From Xanthobacter dioxanivorans (lineage in GTDB: Bacteria > Pseudomonadota > Alphaproteobacteria > Rhizobiales > Xanthobacteraceae), in the NCBI RefSeq assembly GCF_016807805.1, contig NZ_CP063362.1:1116001-1180000 (forward strand): a stretch of DNA of 64,000 bases, in the 5' to 3' direction. The notes below the pieces were generated by a model, which was not told the DNA's origin, did no database searches, and worked only from the letters and a program-made list of their open reading frames with translations. Positions 62,245 through 64,000 of this stretch are shown here, piece by piece. Both the position numbers and the translations under genes were made by a program. Position 1 is the stretch's first letter; each line of letters opens with the position of its first letter.

Positions 62245-63957
62245 TCAGTCTTCCTTGTCGCCCTCGCCACCGGCCGCGCGCTGCTTGAGCGCCGCGCCGA
62301 GGATGTCGCCGAGGGACGCGCCCGAATCCTGCGAGCCGTAGGCCGCCACGGCCTCCTTCTCTTCAGCGATCTCGAGCGCCTTGACGGAGACCTGCACCTT
62401 GCGCGCCTTGCGGTCGAACAGGGTGACGCGGGCATCCAGCTTGTCGCCCACCGAGAAGCGCTCGGGGCGCTGGTCGTTGCGCTCGCGGGCGAGCTCGGAG
62501 CGCTTGATGAAGGCGGAGAGGTCGGTGCCGGTGAGCTTCACCTCGATGCCGCCGTCCTTCACGTCGGTGACTTCGCAGGTGACGATGGCACCCTTCTTCA
62601 CCTCGCCGGCCTCGGCGAAGGGATCGCCGGCCAGCTGCTTGATGCCCAGCGAGATGCGCTCCTTCTCGACGTCCACGTCGAGCACCACGGCCTTGACCAT
62701 GTCGCCCTTGCGGTATTCGTCGATCACCTGCTCGCCCGGACGGTTCCAGTCGAGGTCGGAGAGGTGGACCATGCCGTCCACGTCGCCGTCGAGGCCGAGG
62801 AACAGGCCGAACTCGGTCTTGTTCTTGACCTCGCCTTCGACCACCGCGCCGGGGGCATACTTCTCGGCGAAGGCCTCCCACGGGTTCTGCAGCGTCTGCT
62901 TGAGGCCGAGCGAGATGCGGCGCTTGGCGCTGTCCACTTCCAGCACCTGGACCTCGACCTCCTGGGAGGTGGAGACGATCTTGCCGGGGTGGACGTTCTT
63001 CTTGGTCCACGACATTTCGGAGACGTGGATGAGGCCTTCGATGCCCGGCTCCAGCTCCACGAACGCGCCGTAGTCGGTGATGTTGGTGACGCGACCCTTG
63101 AAGCGGGCCTCCACCGGATACTTGGCCTCGATGCCCTCCCAGGGATCGCCCAGAAGCTGCTTCATGCCGAGCGAGATGCGGTGGGTCTCGTGGTTGATCT
63201 TGATGATCTTCACCTTCACCGTCTGGCCGATGTTCAGCACTTCGGTGGGGTGGTTCACGCGGCGCCAGGCGATGTCGGTGACGTGCAGCAGGCCGTCGAT
63301 GCCGCCGAGGTCCACGAACGCGCCGTAGTCGGTGATGTTCTTGACCACGCCGTCGATGGCCTGGCCTTCTTCGAGGTTCTGCACCAGCTCATGGCGCTGC
63401 TCGGCGCGGGTCTCTTCCAGCACGGTGCGGCGGGAGACCACGATGTTGCCGCGGCGGCGATCCATCTTGAGAATCTGGAAGGGCTGCTGGTTGTGCATCA
63501 GCGGGCCGACGTCGCGGATCGGGCGGATGTCCACCTGGGAGCGCGGCAGGAAGGCCACGGCGCCGTCGAGATCGACGGTGAAGCCGCCCTTCACCTGGTT
63601 GAAGATGACACCGAACACCTTCTCGTTGGCGGTGAACGCCTTCTCGAGCTTGACCCAGCTCTCCTCGCGGCGCGCCTTGTCGCGCGAGAGGACGGCCTCG
63701 CCCATGGCGTTCTCGACGCGCTCGAGATAGACCTCGACTTCGTCGCCGACCTTGATGGGGCTCTCGCGGCCGGGGCCGGCGAACTCGCGCAGGGCCACGC
63801 GGCCCTCGGTCTTCAGGCCGATGTCGATGATCGCCAGATCCTTCTCGATGGCGACCACGATGCCTTTTACGACGGCACCTTCCTGCATGTCGGCGCGGCC
63901 GAAGCTCTCGTCGAGCAGGGCGGCGAAATCATCACGGGTGGTTTCTACGGCGGACAT
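62245..63957 (-). CDS. rpsA: 30S ribosomal protein S1
   Basis: A 570-residue protein with six S1 (OB-fold) repeats, each recognisable by segments such as ITDYGAFVDLGGIDGLLHV, ITDYGAFVELEPGIEGLIH and KTEFGLFLGLDGDVDGMVH. Binds mRNA at the ribosome. The family length (about 560-570) and ATG 63957 fit. Only 43 bases of upstream DNA are in the window. Confidence 0.98.
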   Translation of the reverse strand: MSAVETTRDDFAALLDESFGRADMQEGAVVKGIVVAIEKDLAIIDIGLKTEGRVALREFAGPGRESPIKVGDEVEVYLERVENAMGEAVLSRDKARREESWVKLEKAFTANEKVFGVIFNQVKGGFTVDLDGAVAFLPRSQVDIRPIRDVGPLMHNQQPFQILKMDRRRGNIVVSRRTVLEETRAEQRHELVQNLEEGQAIDGVVKNITDYGAFVDLGGIDGLLHVTDIAWRRVNHPTEVLNIGQTVKVKIIKINHETHRISLGMKQLLGDPWEGIEAKYPVEARFKGRVTNITDYGAFVELEPGIEGLIHVSEMSWTKKNVHPGKIVSTSQEVEVQVLEVDSAKRRISLGLKQTLQNPWEAFAEKYAPGAVVEGEVKNKTEFGLFLGLDGDVDGMVHLSDLDWNRPGEQVIDEYRKGDMVKAVVLDVDVEKERISLGIKQLAGDPFAEAGEVKKGAIVTCEVTDVKDGGIEVKLTGTDLSAFIKRSELARERNDQRPERFSVGDKLDARVTLFDRKARKVQVSVKALEIAEEKEAVAAYGSQDSGASLGDILGAALKQRAAGGEGDKED

Positions 63958-64000
63958 TCACGCTCCAGACTTCGTTGCGCCGGCATCTCGCGTTGCGAGG

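Overview
The window is about 64 kb of high-GC (roughly two thirds G+C) alphaproteobacterial chromosome. The content points to a Rhizobiales / Xanthobacteraceae-type bacterium (Xanthobacter, Azorhizobium or relatives): an ALAS-type hemA, the hisB-DUF2628-hisH-hisA-hisF-hisE order, a cyclic beta-glucan-type exporter, IalB-family proteins, an alanine-racemase-fold ornithine decarboxylase with a long leader, and a group 1 uptake [NiFe] hydrogenase cluster. The genus is inference.

Left end (1 to about 5.5 kb) is foreign: AT-richer, few genes, a large helicase/primase-like gene running off the left edge, an orphan membrane protein, a ParE-type toxin with a ribbon-helix-helix antitoxin, three copies of a dispersed repeat, and a tRNA-Arg(CCU) whose last 20 or so bases no longer fold. 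It looks like one end of an integrated element using the tRNA as attachment site; the integrase is not in the window.

5.5 to 43 kb is core chromosome: a thermonuclease-like protein and an M48 protease; a universal stress protein; a GntR regulator; coaA and the his operon; hslVU; an NtrC-like regulator that has lost its key residues; a winged-helix/TPR membrane protein; an omega-aminotransferase; phosphoglucomutase/phosphomannomutase; a BaiN-like flavoprotein; a CobW GTPase; a D,D-carboxypeptidase; an NdvA-like exporter; rpmH-rnpA-yidC; hemA; two IalB proteins; ornithine/lysine decarboxylase with a candidate leader peptide; ybaB-dnaX and the small SRP RNA.

Between the SRP RNA and the hydrogenase operon sits a solitary AT-rich reverse transcriptase gene (43.2 to 44.9 kb), the best candidate for a poorly described (probably anti-phage) system.

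45 to 60 kb is the hydrogenase locus: hupS-L-C, then hupD-F-G-H-(IJ fusion)-K-hypA-hypB-hoxA, then hypC-D-E-hupE. Two -24/-12 (sigma-54) promoters precede hupS and hupD, matching the sigma-54 activator HoxA encoded in the locus. hypF, hupUV/hoxBC and hupT/hoxJ are not in the window. A phosphotransferase, an exported alpha-carbonic anhydrase, a small membrane protein and rpsA close the window.

Four conserved genes (hisB, hslU, hupK, hypE) are each broken by a small indel in or next to a G/C run; a shared sequencing cause is more likely than four independent pseudogenes.
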